Positions 24,614-37,930 of a stretch of DNA of 64,000 nucleotides are shown here, piece by piece. Position 1 is the first letter of the stretch, and every line of letters starts with the position of its first letter. The translations under genes and the position numbers were made by a program. The notes under the pieces are model-generated. The model saw nothing but the letters and a program-made list of their open reading frames with translations. It ran no database searches and was not told the DNA's origin. This DNA is from Dipteris shenzhenensis (Eukaryota > Polypodiophyta > Polypodiopsida > Gleicheniales), in assembly GCA_047967505.1 (NCBI GenBank), contig CM106540.1; one strand, written 5' to 3'.

Positions 24614-26170
24614 TCACAATCTCAATCTGTCCCGAAGGCTACCCAAGAAAATCTGTGTCTCAGAGGAGCAATGCCAAAAGATATGAGATATAAATTCCCT
24701 AAAAGAGAAACACCAATGACATGTAGCATGAGCAATACCTCTGCAAGATAAAAGCTTCCCTGATGGTACAACCCCCAACAAAACACACCATAAAAAAACC
24801 TGTTGGCGTAATGGAACCTTAGAGTGCCAAATCTGCTTCAATCTCTTTCTCCACCATTTGAGTGGATGATACAATGCGCAAATTTGATTGGCTCTGTCTG
24901 CCACCTAAGGTGATGATATAAAACCTTTATATAAAGAAGAGACTGTTATATGAGATCGCTTGAAAGGATGAATAGATGAGTATAAAGGAAGAAGGGTCCA
25001 ATCCTAAAGCCTGTCTTGAAGCTCTAAAAGTGGTAGTGGCTGAAATGACTGAACCATTCGAGTAATGACTTGCTATATAGGACGATAGTGCATACCCAAA
25101 CCATATTTTACAGTAGCTAAAGGGAAGGACAAAAGAGTACCATCATCATTGATAACATCTGCAACAGTGGAAATCCCCTTTATATTAAGAAAATAAGAGC
25201 ATCAAGGCTCCTGCAAAGCCAAGGGAGTAGAAAAAACCCATGACCAATGGATGCTCTCAACTCGCAAAGATTTTCCCTATTAAGAGTCTCTTCCATTCCA
25301 TGCCAAGTGTGAAAGAATGTGCTTCCAATCTAAAAACATCTGAGAGACCATAGGACAGCCTTTGATTTTGCCTTCTATGCAACCCAATAGAAAATCCCAT
25401 TGCATGGTTTGCCAGAAACCAAATGCAGGAGTGGTGATGTGAACCAGTAAAACAAGTGCATCATAGCTACACAAGGCTGAACATCTTGAAGAAATTTAAG
25501 CATCATTTTGCCTTTATGAGCTAAAATGTGCACATGTATATTAAGAATATTCAACCCTCCATGCAATTTGGGTGAGCACAATCTCTGTCTTGGAAGAATC
25601 CACAAGCTTTTCTTTCCATGCTTTGACCGCCACAAAATTTCCAAAATGGTGGACATGAAGGAAGACAAATCCTTCTTAGTGAAGAAAATCAATGGTAGAT
25701 AAAACTAAATATAAGCCACTAAGATAGACTGAACAATGCGAAGGTGGACATGCAGCAACCAAGTAGCGAACTTCCAATATTCTAATTTTTCTTCAATTTA
25801 GCAAGAACCTAGTCAATCTGTTGATGGCGAGTAATGCTCCAACCTAAAGGATAACCCAGATAATGAATCAATTGATTTGGTGGAACGATTTCCCCTGGCC
25901 TGAGTAGTCTTTGCCAATCTTAGAATGCAATGGCAAGAAGCAGGATTTTTGAAAATTAATATGTAGGCTAGCCACCAGTCCATACAAAGAGAGAGCCTGC
26001 ATTAGTGAAGAAAGATCTCTTGGAGTGTTTTTTGGCATGAAGAATGAATCATATGCATAAGCCTGAGCAACCAATGAGCAACTTGCAGGAATTTCTAGCC
26101 CATGTAATGTATTTGTCACCACCAAATGATCAATATATTGAAGAATTAGATGCGTGGCTATGGCATACAA
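24614..26170 (-). pseudogene. LINE reverse transcriptase remnant, - strand
   Basis: On the - strand, pieces in order are 26170-25868 (AYDSFFMPK then LHINFQKSCFLP, corresponding to the ADD and SGLxxNxxKS regions of LINE RT), 25692-25375 (FLWxS-like block and SPKLHGGLNILNIHVHILAHK, the C-terminal GGL-N-AL block) and 24904-24614 (IWHSKVPLRQQVFLWCVLLG then CHWCFSFREFISHIFWHC, a reverse-transcriptase zinc-binding domain). Frames differ and stops occur between pieces. It is a separate copy from the + strand LINE at 22.9-24.3 kb; the two point at each other with their 3' ends. Confidence 0.75.
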
Positions 26171-26238
26171 AATAGCACTGAGAGGACAACCTTGCCTAAC
26201 TGAACATCTAAGTTTCCAGGGCTCTAATAGGTCTCTAG

Positions 26239-26239
26239 A

Positions 26240-26294
<55 letters not shown>
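26239..26294. repeat. compound (CT)n(CA)n microsatellite
   Basis: CT units to 26270, then CA units to 26294. It lies just beyond the 5' end of the - strand LINE remnant. Confidence 0.97.
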
Positions 26295-26537
26295 TTCAAT
26301 GTACAAGACTCTTGCACACTTCTTTTTCAATTGGGAATTAGTGACATCAATTTTGTCTAAAGGCATTATTGGCATAGTGTTTCCTATGTGTATACTCATT
26401 ATTCTCATGTATTTTCTATGGTTTTGGACAAATAAATATTCTCTTAGGTTTATGAGCATTCTTATATTTATGGACAATTAAAGTATCCTTACTTTCACAT
26501 ATAGTGCACACACACCCACAACCTTAATTACCCCTCA

Positions 26538-26570
26538 CTACACACACACACACACACACGCACACACACA
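26538..26570. repeat. (CA)n microsatellite
   Basis: CA dinucleotide run with one CG interruption. Confidence 0.95.
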
Positions 26571-28756
26571 TTGATTTTTTTCTTAATTAGTCAATTTTGT
26601 TATATTTATTAGCATAATTATCCCCCCATTTAAATATAAAACCTCATCCACACACACTCTTACTCAAACATAGTCCCTTAAATATATTGCCCCCCTTCCT
26701 AGAACACATTCTTTTTAGTAGATAACGTTGACTGCCCCCTTAACCGCACTTTTCTCCTTTAATACCCCCCTAAGCCCTTATGTCCCTTTACAAAACTCCC
26801 CTAGACCTTCCCCTACCCTGGCCCTATAACCCCCCTTCTTCAATTATACCACCTAAAAATTCTATTAGGAATGTATATATTACCTTTATTACCATCGCCC
26901 CATGTTCCCTAGTGTATTGTACCGCCAATTCTTGCCTAACTGCCTACTATTTTCCTTTATATAGCTGACCTCCAGCTATAGTCTTATCACATCTTTCTCT
27001 CGCTTCTTTCTGTCACCTTCACTACCCCCTTTCCCTTTGTGTTGCACCTTCTTAACTTTAGCATCTTTCTCCCTCGTAGTCTATCTCCCTTTCATGCTTC
27101 TTTCCACTGCCCTCAACCTCTTACTCACTCACAATTAATTCCAATTGATCTCATTTTTTCCTTGCACTAGTTCTATTTTGTTCTTCTTAATCTCGTGGTT
27201 TCTTTACATATTTAAATATTGTCCTCGTAACCTTTTAGTTTCTTCTTTTTTAGTTGTGGATTTTCTAAATTAAGTTAATGGTTATAATTTTATTCTAACC
27301 TGAGACAACAAGCTACAATTGTACACAGTTTATTTTTCTTGTAATTCTGCTAATGGGCGTGCCTAGTTCCCGAACCCCTTTTATCTAACCCCTTTTATTA
27401 ACTAACCTTGTACTTACTTAACCCCTTTTATCTAACCCTATCTCGACCTAACTATTTGCTCCACTGCTTGCCACCTATCATGTTCTCTCCACCTCCACTG
27501 TTCTTGGTGTGATATTACTCCACTTCTTATCTTCACTATCTTTCTTAGACCGCTCCTTCTGCCTTCCTTCGTCTCTACTTCTTCATTGCCTACTTCCCTC
27601 TTGCCTCCTCTCTCACTCAGGCTCTTAACTGTCTTTTGTAGGACTTTGATTGCTCCTTCCTTCTCGTACTTTGCATATACTAACTCCTGCTGCCCTGTCC
27701 AATATGGCCTCAACCTTCTTGTTTTGGAAGGTGATGGAGAGCATAGCATTCATGTTGTCACTTCCCACTATTCAACTTCTCCAACCTGAGTCCATTTGCT
27801 GCTCCTCATTCTCTCAGATCTACCTTCAAACTTCATCGCTTCATACTTAGATGCTTTGTCTATTTCGCTTGATTCATAGTCCCTTTGGGTAATGTTCTTG
27901 CATACTTACCTTGAGCCTTGTTGGCTGCCTTCGACAGTGTGCCTTGTTGCCTTGTGCTCCCTTGCATTGCACGCACCTTCGTGTTATCCTGTGGCAATGG
28001 TTGCCTTTCTACTCCTTATGGTCTAATGCACGTCGCTGGTGGCACTCGATTGATATGGACTCATGCACAACCTCTTTTGCATTGCATGGTGCTACAAATA
28101 TTAGTCTCCACAGGCCATCAGTTCTCACTCCACGCCCTTGCCTCCCATCGCTTACACTTCCCTTTTGGCTACCTCTTCTCTTTAAACTGGATGGGCTTTT
28201 AGACTGGCCACACCTCTACTCTTTTTGCTCTTGACTGTCTGCCCGCGCAACCCTTCTCATTTGTTGTTAGCACGTCGTCCCCATCCTCTCTGTGTTAGTG
28301 CCTTCATGAGCAGCTAGCTGGTTGATCTACTATATGTGTGTTCCCTTTCGACCTCTCCACTCACACCTCCTGCACTTCATTCATCATTGAGAACACTTCA
28401 TAAACCGTATTCTAGTCTTGATGGCATTGTGGAGCCTCTAAGCGGCTGCAGCTCATGGTCAACCTTGCCTTTCATTTTCTCTCTACGTATGTTCTCAATT
28501 TTGATGGGAGGTTTCCATGGCTGGTGCATCTGGTCGAGGTCACTATGGTTGCATTGACTACATGGTGCGACACGCGTGCTTTACTTTTTGCTTTTCCTTT
28601 GTGTAAAACCTAGTCAACTATATAGTTGACTTACCTTAGTTTTTTTTTTCTCTCCTTCTTGCTTACTTAGTCTATTAATTTTATACTACCTTGGTATCCT
28701 CTTGTTTTCTATTCTAACTGTTATTGTTTGTCAAGTACCTTTTTCACTATGCTTTC

Positions 28757-28770
28757 TATATATATATATC

Positions 28771-28806
<36 letters not shown>

Positions 28807-28825
28807 TCTATATAAATATATATAT
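28757..28825. repeat. compound (TA)n(CA)n microsatellite
   Basis: TA-rich repeats to about 28785, then CA units to 28806, then TA/AT repeats. Confidence 0.95.
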
Positions 28826-30600
28826 TTATATTTATTTATTTATTTAAGTTCTTTTGTTTCCCTGGTTACCCTTTACCTCCCGATTGTTTATTTTTTGGCT
28901 CTAGTGGTTATTTGATGTCACTTTTATTATGGTTCATTTCTTTTTTAACTACATTCTTCTAGAAAGACAATTTAATTAATTATATCCTATATTTTAATGA
29001 CTACTTGTTGTATATGCTTTATCCCTTAAAGATTTTATCTCTTGATGTCAACCTCTTAATTCTCCCTTCTATGTTTTTTTAATATAGGAAAAATAAAAGC
29101 TCTACTTGACTCTCTTCTAACTTTAAAATTTCTTAAATGGTTATGAGCTTTGGTTATTTTTCTAACCTCAGCTTTAGCTCTCTTTGCTATTATCCCTTAA
29201 TCAATCTTATTGTCCCTTCCAAAAAGTTTGTTGCAATTATATAACCCTTAATTCTTAATTGTTGTTTCCCTTGTGTGTTCCTTTTAGTGTTTCTTTTTGC
29301 CCTCATTGTTTACATGTGGTTAGTTAACCTCTTTATTGTTTAGTTTCCCTCTCCTTCATTAAGTTTTTAGACTGTCATTTTTTCTTAATTTCACTAGTGC
29401 TTTTTTTATAGTTGTTCATGTAATTGTGGTTAATCTTTCAAGGGTGAGGGTTACCCTCCTTATGAATTGTTTATAATGTTATTTGCTTGATTCTCATTCC
29501 TCAATTTAAGGGTGTAGACTACCCCCCTCAATAATATTTTTTGTGCTGGTTCCCATGGCTGGTTTCAATTTTGCTCTTTTTTATTATGGTAAAATTTCCT
29601 CTAGTTGTAGGAGGTTATTCATTTATTTACAAGATTTTGAAAGGTCTTTTAATGATGGATATGGAGTGTGACATGTGATACTACTTTTGCATTATGCTCC
29701 TATTGTATTTTAAAAATTTTCCTTGTGAATCTAGACGATTGTATACATTCCTTGGTAAAGCAATAACACGCCAAGGGATACAGGCATTACCTGTCTACCC
29801 ATTTGAAATGATGATATTCTAATACCTCATTTTTCTTGGATGGTGGCACGTAAGTAAACCCTAACCTCAGAGCCTGTACTACCGAATGGATTCTACACTT
29901 TTGTAAACCTACCTTGTTTGGCTGTAATACCTTCGAAATAAAATTATATCTCATTTCTTTTAAATGCTTAAATCTCCATATTTGAATTATTTTTAAATTT
30001 TAATTGTTTAGTTTAAGGCCAATCTATGACTGAATCGATTGTATGGTTCAATTATTGAGGGGATGATGAATTCTAAACACACACTCACACACACATGGGG
30101 ACCCTTGTAGCCTTTGGGTGTGTCTACAAGTTGATAACCCTTATAAATTGTTGGATAACCCTTGTAAACATTATTATACCTTTTAGTTCCTTATTTAGCT
30201 CATAATAATAGGGGAGGTTATAGGAATTGTATTACCTGAAATCCTATTTGGATTCAATATTATGTATATATATGTATTTGACACTCTATTGAAGTGTGAA
30301 ACCTTTTCAATAATATTACTTTCTTTCCCTCTTGTAATTTTGACAATTATTTACCTGTACATAGAATACTTAAAGGACTTTTGATATTGCAAGAGACTTA
30401 TGCCATAATACTGGTTTATGCACACCCTGACAATTTTGGGATTCACGAGAGAAAATCCTAATATTGATTCCTTTGATGTCAATGATTGCTTAAGGGGGAA
30501 TACTATTTATTACATTATGTGTCATGGTACCTAAAATATTTTCTTAAAATTTTACCCCTAATGTGATACACCATTACTTTGTTAATTTATTCTAGATTTC

Positions 30601-33600
30601 TTTAGCATGAAACCACGAAGCACATTTGGAGAACACATAGATTCGTTGGCAAGGAAAATTCATGAGTTATTCTTGTCAAGATATGACTTTAGACTTTTCT
30701 TTCCTCAGCATGCACAAAGATCACCAATAGAGAAAAGGTAGAAGAATCCAAATGTCACAGGAGCGAATTGATGCAATAAAGGCAACTTAGTCTAAGTGAG
30801 ATTGGCTGAACACCTAATTATATTGTGGATTTCCTTCACAATAGTCAATTTAGTAGCCATGACAAGGGAAGTAACCAAGCACACCACTCAAGAATCTGAG
30901 CAGAATTTATTGGATAGTTGTATGGATAATGGAACCCTCCCAAGTGCATCACCTTAGCTTATTACTAGTGACAATCACCAATTTACCCATTTCTATGTGA
31001 TTGCCCAAGCCCATACGGTATTTGGTCTCAGCACCATACGTGGAATAGGAGACCTTTACTATACATCGAGAAGATAGAACAACGGTGGGGAAAAAGTTGT
31101 TGAATGTTTTTATTAAAAGATGTGGAAAGTTTTTGAAGGTTTAAAGCTAACATATCCATCAAGTTCCAATCAATGATATCCATATCATATCCTAATCTTT
31201 AGCATCCAAAAGAGATTGTTTGCATCATATGTATATATGACAAAAAGTATTTGAGTATCTAAAAGAAGCAACACATGCATATAAATTATACCATATGCAT
31301 GGGGATGTGTTTGTTACCACATCTGGGTTAGAATTGTCCACAACCCCTAATACTTTATCGCAACTTCATTCTCGCCCATGCTAACATATGCGATTTGCAT
31401 TAATATAAGATAAATGTAAATCATGGATCATGCTTTGTCATGTAGAATAGCTTCATTTTATAAGCCTTTCCTTATCCAAGCAATATAAAGTGATGTGCAC
31501 ATGCATGACACATCATTACATCATGATAAGTTCTCCCATAGTATCCCCTTTAGTAGTGGATGTGGTGCCTCATAGCAAGTTTCCTTACTATGTGTTGCCT
31601 CTTAATAGGATAGCCACATATTTTGAGAACTCATTGATAAACAATAAATGACTAAATACTGATGGGTCAAAGATGTGAAGTTCAATTCCACTTCAAGCCT
31701 GACTTGTGTTGCCCTGCTAATTTAGTGTGCACTAGATTAGCACTAATTCAGCATGTGCTAAATTGTTGATTCAATAAGTGTTGAATTAAGGGTGGTCTAA
31801 GTGTGAACTAGCACATTGAATGTGCCAACGGGAAGTCCTTGTCAGCCTATCACGGTGTCCTTATTAGCTATCAAGGTGTCTGGCCAATTTAGCAAGTCAA
31901 AATTAATTCAACGGACCCAAGCTAATTCAACATGCACTAAATTAGTTAATTCGATGTGCGTTGAATTAGTAATTCAATGTCAAAAAAGGAGAATGTATAA
32001 TTCATCATAGGAAGGACAAGAGCATTCAAGATGGTTTGCAAATCACCAAAGAAGAGGCTATGCATGGAGCTTGTAGGACTAAAAGAAATCCAATGGTACA
32101 ATTAGTCCAATGGTGGTACATAGGCAGACTGAAAAAAGGGTTATTGAAAATTAAGCATACAAAGAAAGGCTAGGTGTCTCAAGATCTACAAGAGGTATAT
32201 GTAGAGAAAAAAAAGGAGAATCTATAATTCCTAGTTCAGATAAGTGCATGCAAGATGACATGCAGCTGATGAGAGGATAGGCTGCGCATGGATACCATCA
32301 AATAAACTTTGATTGTAGAAGGATTGACAAGTTCCAAGTTTTGTTGATAGATTTTTATAAATTGATAGTTTGTGAAATTTGATAAGGTTCCACTTTTATT
32401 AGTTTTTATTATACAAAGCCCCATTTTTTAAAGCCAGCATTTTGGGCCCTATAAAAAGTAAATAGATTGTGTTCTCATTTCACGGGCTCTCGACCCCTCC
32501 TCGACCCCAACCACTCCACACACACTTGCCCTTCTCTTCAAACACCCATCCTTCAGGCTCTCTACCCTCTCCACTAATGCAAGAAAGAAAACAAATCTAA
32601 GCTCACGGACACCCTTAAGGAAGCAAAAGTTGATTCTTGTAGCAAGAAGACTCAATCACATGGAGGCCCTTCTTAGACATCACAAGGCATGAGAAAATTC
32701 CTTTCAGGAAAAGGCTTGGTATAGAGTCCAATACACAAGAGGTAGCTAATGAGAGATACCATGCTCTTGAGAAAAAACTAAAAAAAGAGTAGCTCCTCAA
32801 GTACATGGAACAAGAAGGAGGACAAAGGTGTATAGAGGAGAGAGTCCCATAGGAAGCACGTCATCCACCACTGCATTGAGCTTCGTAGAATTTCCCTTCA
32901 TCTATAGGATATTGCTAGGCAACAGGTCCTCTTCTAGTGCAAAGATAGAGGAAGTTAAAGAAGGGCATGATGGATTTGAGGGAGATCTGCACATACCAAA
33001 AGTCTATGGATCTCCTCATCCCAAAGGCCTTTTTTTTAAATTGTATGTGGGAGTATTCTATGCAAGCATTGAATTTGAACTAGATGACACTTTTTTATGG
33101 GGAGGAGTGTAATACCCTTAGAGAGTAGCGAATAAGGGGTTGCTAGCACTACAAAAGACCTACTTAGTAAATCTCTTCAATGACACTCAGGTTGCGATGA
33201 TCCACTAAACTTGAGTGACCATTGATGTGGAAAATAAATGCAAATACTACATAGGTTTAGAAGAGGTTATGATGTTACTACAATAAATAGATATTTCGAT
33301 ATCTAGATTTTTTGTTTTGGCATGTACATGTGCCTACTTATATCATGTTATGGAATATGCTTTCTTTCTTTCTTGAACTTTGTTTCATTAAAACTCTATT
33401 GCATTCCAAAGTTGTTTATTGAATTTTGTGTGCGCATTAAGACTAGTCATTAACAACTTGCTATAAAGGCATCCATCTCATACCAAACTAATGTCACGTA
33501 GGAAGATAATCAAAATGAATACACAAAAATTTCAGTATGACCTCTAATCTTTGAGAAAGAGTGAATAATCTAGAACAAATGATGACAGTATCTTGGAGAG

Positions 33601-34380
33601 AAGAGAAATGGATGATAGAGAATGGATTTAATATTTTATTCTATGAGAGGAGAGAGAATGTGAAGAATCATAAAGGAAAATCATGAGTGAGAAAGTTTTT
33701 GGAGATCAAGGATAGAAGACCCTATTAAATAGAAAAACCAAAAAATGCTAGCATCCTGTTAGAGGAGGCCTTCGACTGGAAGTTGGATGACTCCGCCTAC
33801 TGGTTGAAGATACCAGTGTTACCATGTCGGGCCGAGAGGCCCAAACGGGTTACACTTTGGCACACCCAAGGGAACAAATTTGAGTATCTCATGTGCCTAA
33901 AATAAGTCAAAGAAAAGGGAGAAAAAGGAGAAGCAAAAATTGGTTAGACCAAAATAATATATACATCTCTTAGGCAAAGTGCCAAATAGAGAACCCTAAA
34001 TTACTCAACAATGTATAGAAAGAGTCATAAATGACTTGATTGGTGCGAAAGCCATTTGTTCTTGAGCAAGACCTACCATCAGATGCTAGGGGCAATAAGC
34101 AACCTTTCAACTTTATGGAGAATTCAACCTGATACGCCCTTCTCCTACCAAACCTTTTGGTGAAGGCATGCTCTTGGCCCCGTGTTGTAATAATTCAAAC
34201 TTAGAGGGGACGAGAGCTTGTGGGTGAGAGAATGAGTTCACTACCATGTTCTCAAATCCTCCTCAAACCCCTCAATCTCTCATGCAACCATCAAGATGGA
34301 CTAAATAACAAGGGAATATCCTACTACTACTATGCTAGAGGCATGGCTAAAAAGGTACTCTAGCTATGGCGACATAGACC
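30601..34380. other. unassigned AT-rich DNA with LTR-like features
   Basis: No gene supported. Around 31730-31980, attag/gaattaa words recur in both orientations (for example tgctaaattgttgattca, gcgttgaattagtaattca). The segments at about 31985-32070 and 32215-32300 are diverged direct copies. A ctataaaaagtaaatagattg block near 32450 followed by a C-rich stretch resembles the U3/R part of a plant gypsy LTR, but no partner LTR was located. The frame 32828-33112 (+) has no recognised domain. Confidence 0.35.
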
Positions 34381-34399
34381 ATCGTCTGTGTGCCGATCT

Positions 34400-36600
34400 T
34401 GTTGGCTCACAAGGATTGTGTTAGACATTAGAGGTCCATCTACAATACCTTCCAACATCCCTAGAAACCTTCATCCATCCCCAACTTCCTCACCATCCTC
34501 TTCTTGGTTCATTGTGGCAACAAGCGGGGCCACTCAAGGATTGATTGGTAGAGGTGGGGGCATAAGCTGAGGTAGGGCAGCCACGTTGCAAGAGTGTGTG
34601 CAAACCAAACTGGAAAGCTAGAGTACTAAGGAGGCTATGGAATACTGGCTTGTGCGACCAACTGTGCCAAACATATGCCGAGGCAGGCATCATCAAGTAG
34701 CTGTCTCTGAAAAATCCCCTCTCGTTAAATGTCCATGACTCATTGCTACAGGGCATCATTAGCAAGCTGTAATTTGTATGATCCATTGCAAAGGTCCTAC
34801 ACCTTAGCATGCAGCTTGCTATTGTCTATGAGATACATGAGCTTCTGAATTATGGCAATGTTCTTCTCCCAGTTTGAGATTCTAGGGTCGCCATGGATGT
34901 AATCGAAGCTACCCTAAGCGGAGGTGGGGCTACCAAAGGGGAGTGGGGATGCTTCGTCTAGATAATCACAACTTCTCGAGGCTTGGCTTTGACCTTTTTT
35001 GGGCCTTGCTACCACTGGATGGCATTGATTCTCCCCGTAATTCCTCCTCCAACTGCTTCCATTCCTCTACCTCCTCCTTATAGTGGAGGTTGGCCAACTT
35101 CATTTGCTCTCGGGTGAGGTCGTAATTTGTTTAAAGCACAAGGATCCACTCCTTGCATACCTTAGTCTCAAGGTGGTGCATTGTGGAGCTCTGAGCCAAG
35201 TCGGCCATAAAGGCTAAGGCATCCAATCTAGCTTGCTCTAAAACAAGCTCCTTACCGCTTCGTCGAGGCACATCCGTGATTGTTGCTAGGGCTTGTGCGG
35301 TTGTCTACATGCCGGTCGAGGCGGTGTCTTTCCCTACGAGTAGGGTCAATCTCTGCTCATATCAAGCTATTGCTGGCTATTGAGAGAGGCATCTAAGTGG
35401 TCCTGACAAATTGGATTCCTACATCCCCTTGGTTTGGATCATCTTGGGGTAGGATTACTATTGTCCTACAACCATGCACCAGGATGGGGCAAGCTCTTCA
35501 ATGTACCTCTACCAAAAGTCTGTGAGCTCGATGTCCCTAGCATCAGCAAGCACCCTAAGCCTAGTGGGGCTCATGGAGATGGCCTTTGCATCTAGGATGG
35601 TGAGGCCCTACACCTATGCCTCTGGGAGCATGGCTTTGCTCTCGAGCATGACCTACCACTGTTCAAGGATGTCCAGACGTAGAAGAAATTTTGCTCTTGC
35701 TATTTGTTGAGTCGGCTGGAGGGTAGCTACTTCTCTCTAGGATCCTCTTTTCAAGCTCAGCCTGTTTCTCAACCGAGCATCGAGCTGTATCAATAAGGCA
35801 TGAATGCAGGTGTTGCCCTGCTGGAGGATTTTCACATCGTTGTTCTAAAGATAGTGTGCCAGTGGTATTGGATGCACTTTCTGGCCACCTGCAAATCCGG
35901 CTCCATTGGTAACTTATTGGAGAGGCTCGGGGGTGGGCTTTCAATTTGCTGACTAGGGGCAGCAATAACTGCCATCTTTGACTCAACCTCTGATTCTGAG
36001 TGTGGATGCTTGGAGGCAGCCGATTCTATTGGGGTAGCCAATAGTTGTCACTTGAGCATGTCAAACAAGGGAGGAGCCGAGGGATCCTTCTTCAAACTAA
36101 GGGTGTGGAATCCAAGGAGCACATGGTATTGGTAGCAAGGAGATTGAAAGCAAGGGACTTGGTAGGGGCACCATAAGGGGAGGGACTTTTGCCAGCTCTT
36201 GCATTGTAGGTTGAGCCACTATTGGCTGGGGTGTAGTAAAGGGTGCCAAGGCCAGATTGGATACAAGGGAAGTGCATACATTACCTTCACCTACATCTTG
36301 GTGGTTGACCTCCTCGTAGATCTTCTCAAGGCAGAGGTGCACCCATGCCATTGACATTGAAGCAAAGGAGTGAGTGAGAAAAGAGGCTTTTGAAATAAGG
36401 GGGCGGTGGTAAAAATGGCAACTACATGCATATACTAGCTTTTCTTTTGGAAGCCCACGTGCACGATCTATAGTAAAGTTCACTTGAGGACAAAAATAGT
36501 TGTCCCAATATGACGACTCAACATCCAAAAAAATTATGCCCACACATGCCAAAATGACATTAGGTGAGTCATCCGTTGCCTCGGGAAACAAGTAAGGAGG
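34400..36600 (-). pseudogene. decayed open frames downstream of a gypsy pol end
   Basis: On the - strand, 36606-36097 continues directly from the gypsy C-terminal frame. 36041-35832 and 35986-35663 then give protein-like stretches in different frames, one with a coiled-coil look (VEKQAELEKRILERS). 34810-34490 is another open stretch. I recognise no domain. They may be an additional 3' open frame of the adjacent gypsy element or its decayed 3' end. Stops and frameshifts are frequent. Confidence 0.35.
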
Positions 36601-36720
36601 CATCAAGCCGAAATAGGGCTTGAGTCGATAGCCATTAACTAGCTTCTTGGACCAATTTCCCTACAATGTGCCTAATAAAAACGTGCCATCATAATAGCAC
36701 TTATTGAGCCAATACGGCCC
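36601..36720 (-). pseudogene. Ty3-gypsy polyprotein C-terminus remnant
   Basis: The - strand reads GPYWLNKCYYDGTFLLGTL, a stop, then GNWSKKLVNGYRLKPYFG. The pattern GPYxVxKxxxxGxxxLxxLxG...VNGxRLKPY is the typical end of plant gypsy pol, after the integrase. One in-frame TAG interrupts it. Pol domains upstream are missing, so this and the gag remnant 0.7 kb away are probably what is left of one internally deleted element. Confidence 0.65.
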
Positions 36721-37399
36721 GGCCACCACAAATTCAATTTCCCATGGTGAAGGCCCTACTTGGACTGGAAGAGGCGAACTGCATCTTTTTCCTTGAACAT
36801 CCAGTCTTGGAGTGCTAGTCCACCCACTTCTTTTGGTGACATTGCACCACATTGGAGACATAGGATTCAACAAAGAAGCCTTCTCTAGGTTGTTGGAAAT
36901 GGTCCATATGATTATTTTCGAATGTATCAAATAGGAGATAATGAGTATGCTAAACTATCCTCGTGTTCTATGGATTGGATCAACGATAGGCTCAATCAAA
37001 CAAAAGTCACCCCATCCCTTCCTAAGGCAGTGATATTCTACCTTCATCACTATATGTGCAGGTTCATGAATAACATGAACTCATTGATCATCACAAAGAC
37101 TAGCCTAGACATGGAGAAGATAGTAGAGTTGAGCAAACGATTATATTGTGGTTGAGGGTCTTGGGACCCTAGTCTTGAGCCCTTTGTGATACTATTGAAT
37201 GCATCTCAGCCACACCACAGAAAGAACAACTTTAGAGCTTCATCCATATGTACTTGGCCAGCACTAGAGCATTGTATGAAACTCTAAAATGCTACGAAGT
37301 CATGTGGCACATTCTAAGCCATTAGATAATTGGCCTATTATTGTATACTTACAATAGCCCATATACTTAGCAACGGGCCGATATACTTAGCAGTTGTCC

Positions 37400-37930
37400 A
37401 AGCATTCTAGTTGGGTCAATTCGTAGCAGCAAATGAATTATATTTACTCCAAATTGTGAGAAGTCTCACCAGGAAATTCGCGAGCTGAAACTGAGTGAGG
37501 GCATCTTTCTTCGTATCGGTGTTCCTGAATGCAGTCGTCAAGGCATTTTGCAAATGGACCCACAAATGTTTGATGTTGTTATCCCCAATCGGTGGCACCA
37601 AGCAATAGCCAACCCCTAGAGCGACAGTTTGATCTCTTCTACTTTTTGAAGGTTAGACCAATGATGATACTCCACAAGATTGTAGAAATGGTCCATCCAC
37701 AGATATACATCCTCGTCCATGGCTCCTGAGAATGATTTTGGTCTAACTCACAAATCATGTCCGAAAATATTCATCTAACGGGACGTTAAATGGGTGGTGA
37801 GGGTAGCAACATATTGGATTGAACTAGTTTAGAGAGTAGTGCGGTTAACACTTCGGGTGTCACTTGCTGTCTAGGAGGCGAAGTTTGTTCATTTGCTTCA
37901 TATTCCATGGCGATCGATGTCTCCACCAAT
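37400..37930 (-). pseudogene. Ty3-gypsy gag remnant
   Basis: On the - strand a MEYEANEQTSPPRQQVTPEV start near 37907 is followed, across frameshifts, by SFSGAMDEDVYLWMDHFYNL and VEYHHWSNLQKVEEIKLSL with GLAIAWCHRL. This is the retrotransposon Gag domain pattern (F-G-xx-D-V-xx-W-xx-F, then W, then L-xx-A-xx-W). Further on, 37601-37416 stays open in another frame. Decayed; it belongs with the C-terminal pol remnant at 36601-36720. Confidence 0.65.

Larger units (their letters stand above)
26300..30600. other. low-complexity, pyrimidine-rich non-coding region
   Basis: From about 26500 to 28700 the + strand is strongly C/T-rich, with many cccctt and ttctt words. From 28700 to 30600 it becomes T-rich. 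Open frames (27438-27749 on -, 27911-28234 on +) have no recognised domain and follow the base composition. CA repeats at 26538-26570, TA/CA repeats at 28757-28825 and an acacac tract near 30080 lie inside. An accc-tttatctaa-like word repeats near 27370-27435. Confidence 0.45.

Noticed and set aside
27911-28234. Cysteine-rich open frames on + in two overlapping registers
   Set aside because: They follow the C/T-rich composition, overlap each other and show no recognised domain or signal peptide pattern.
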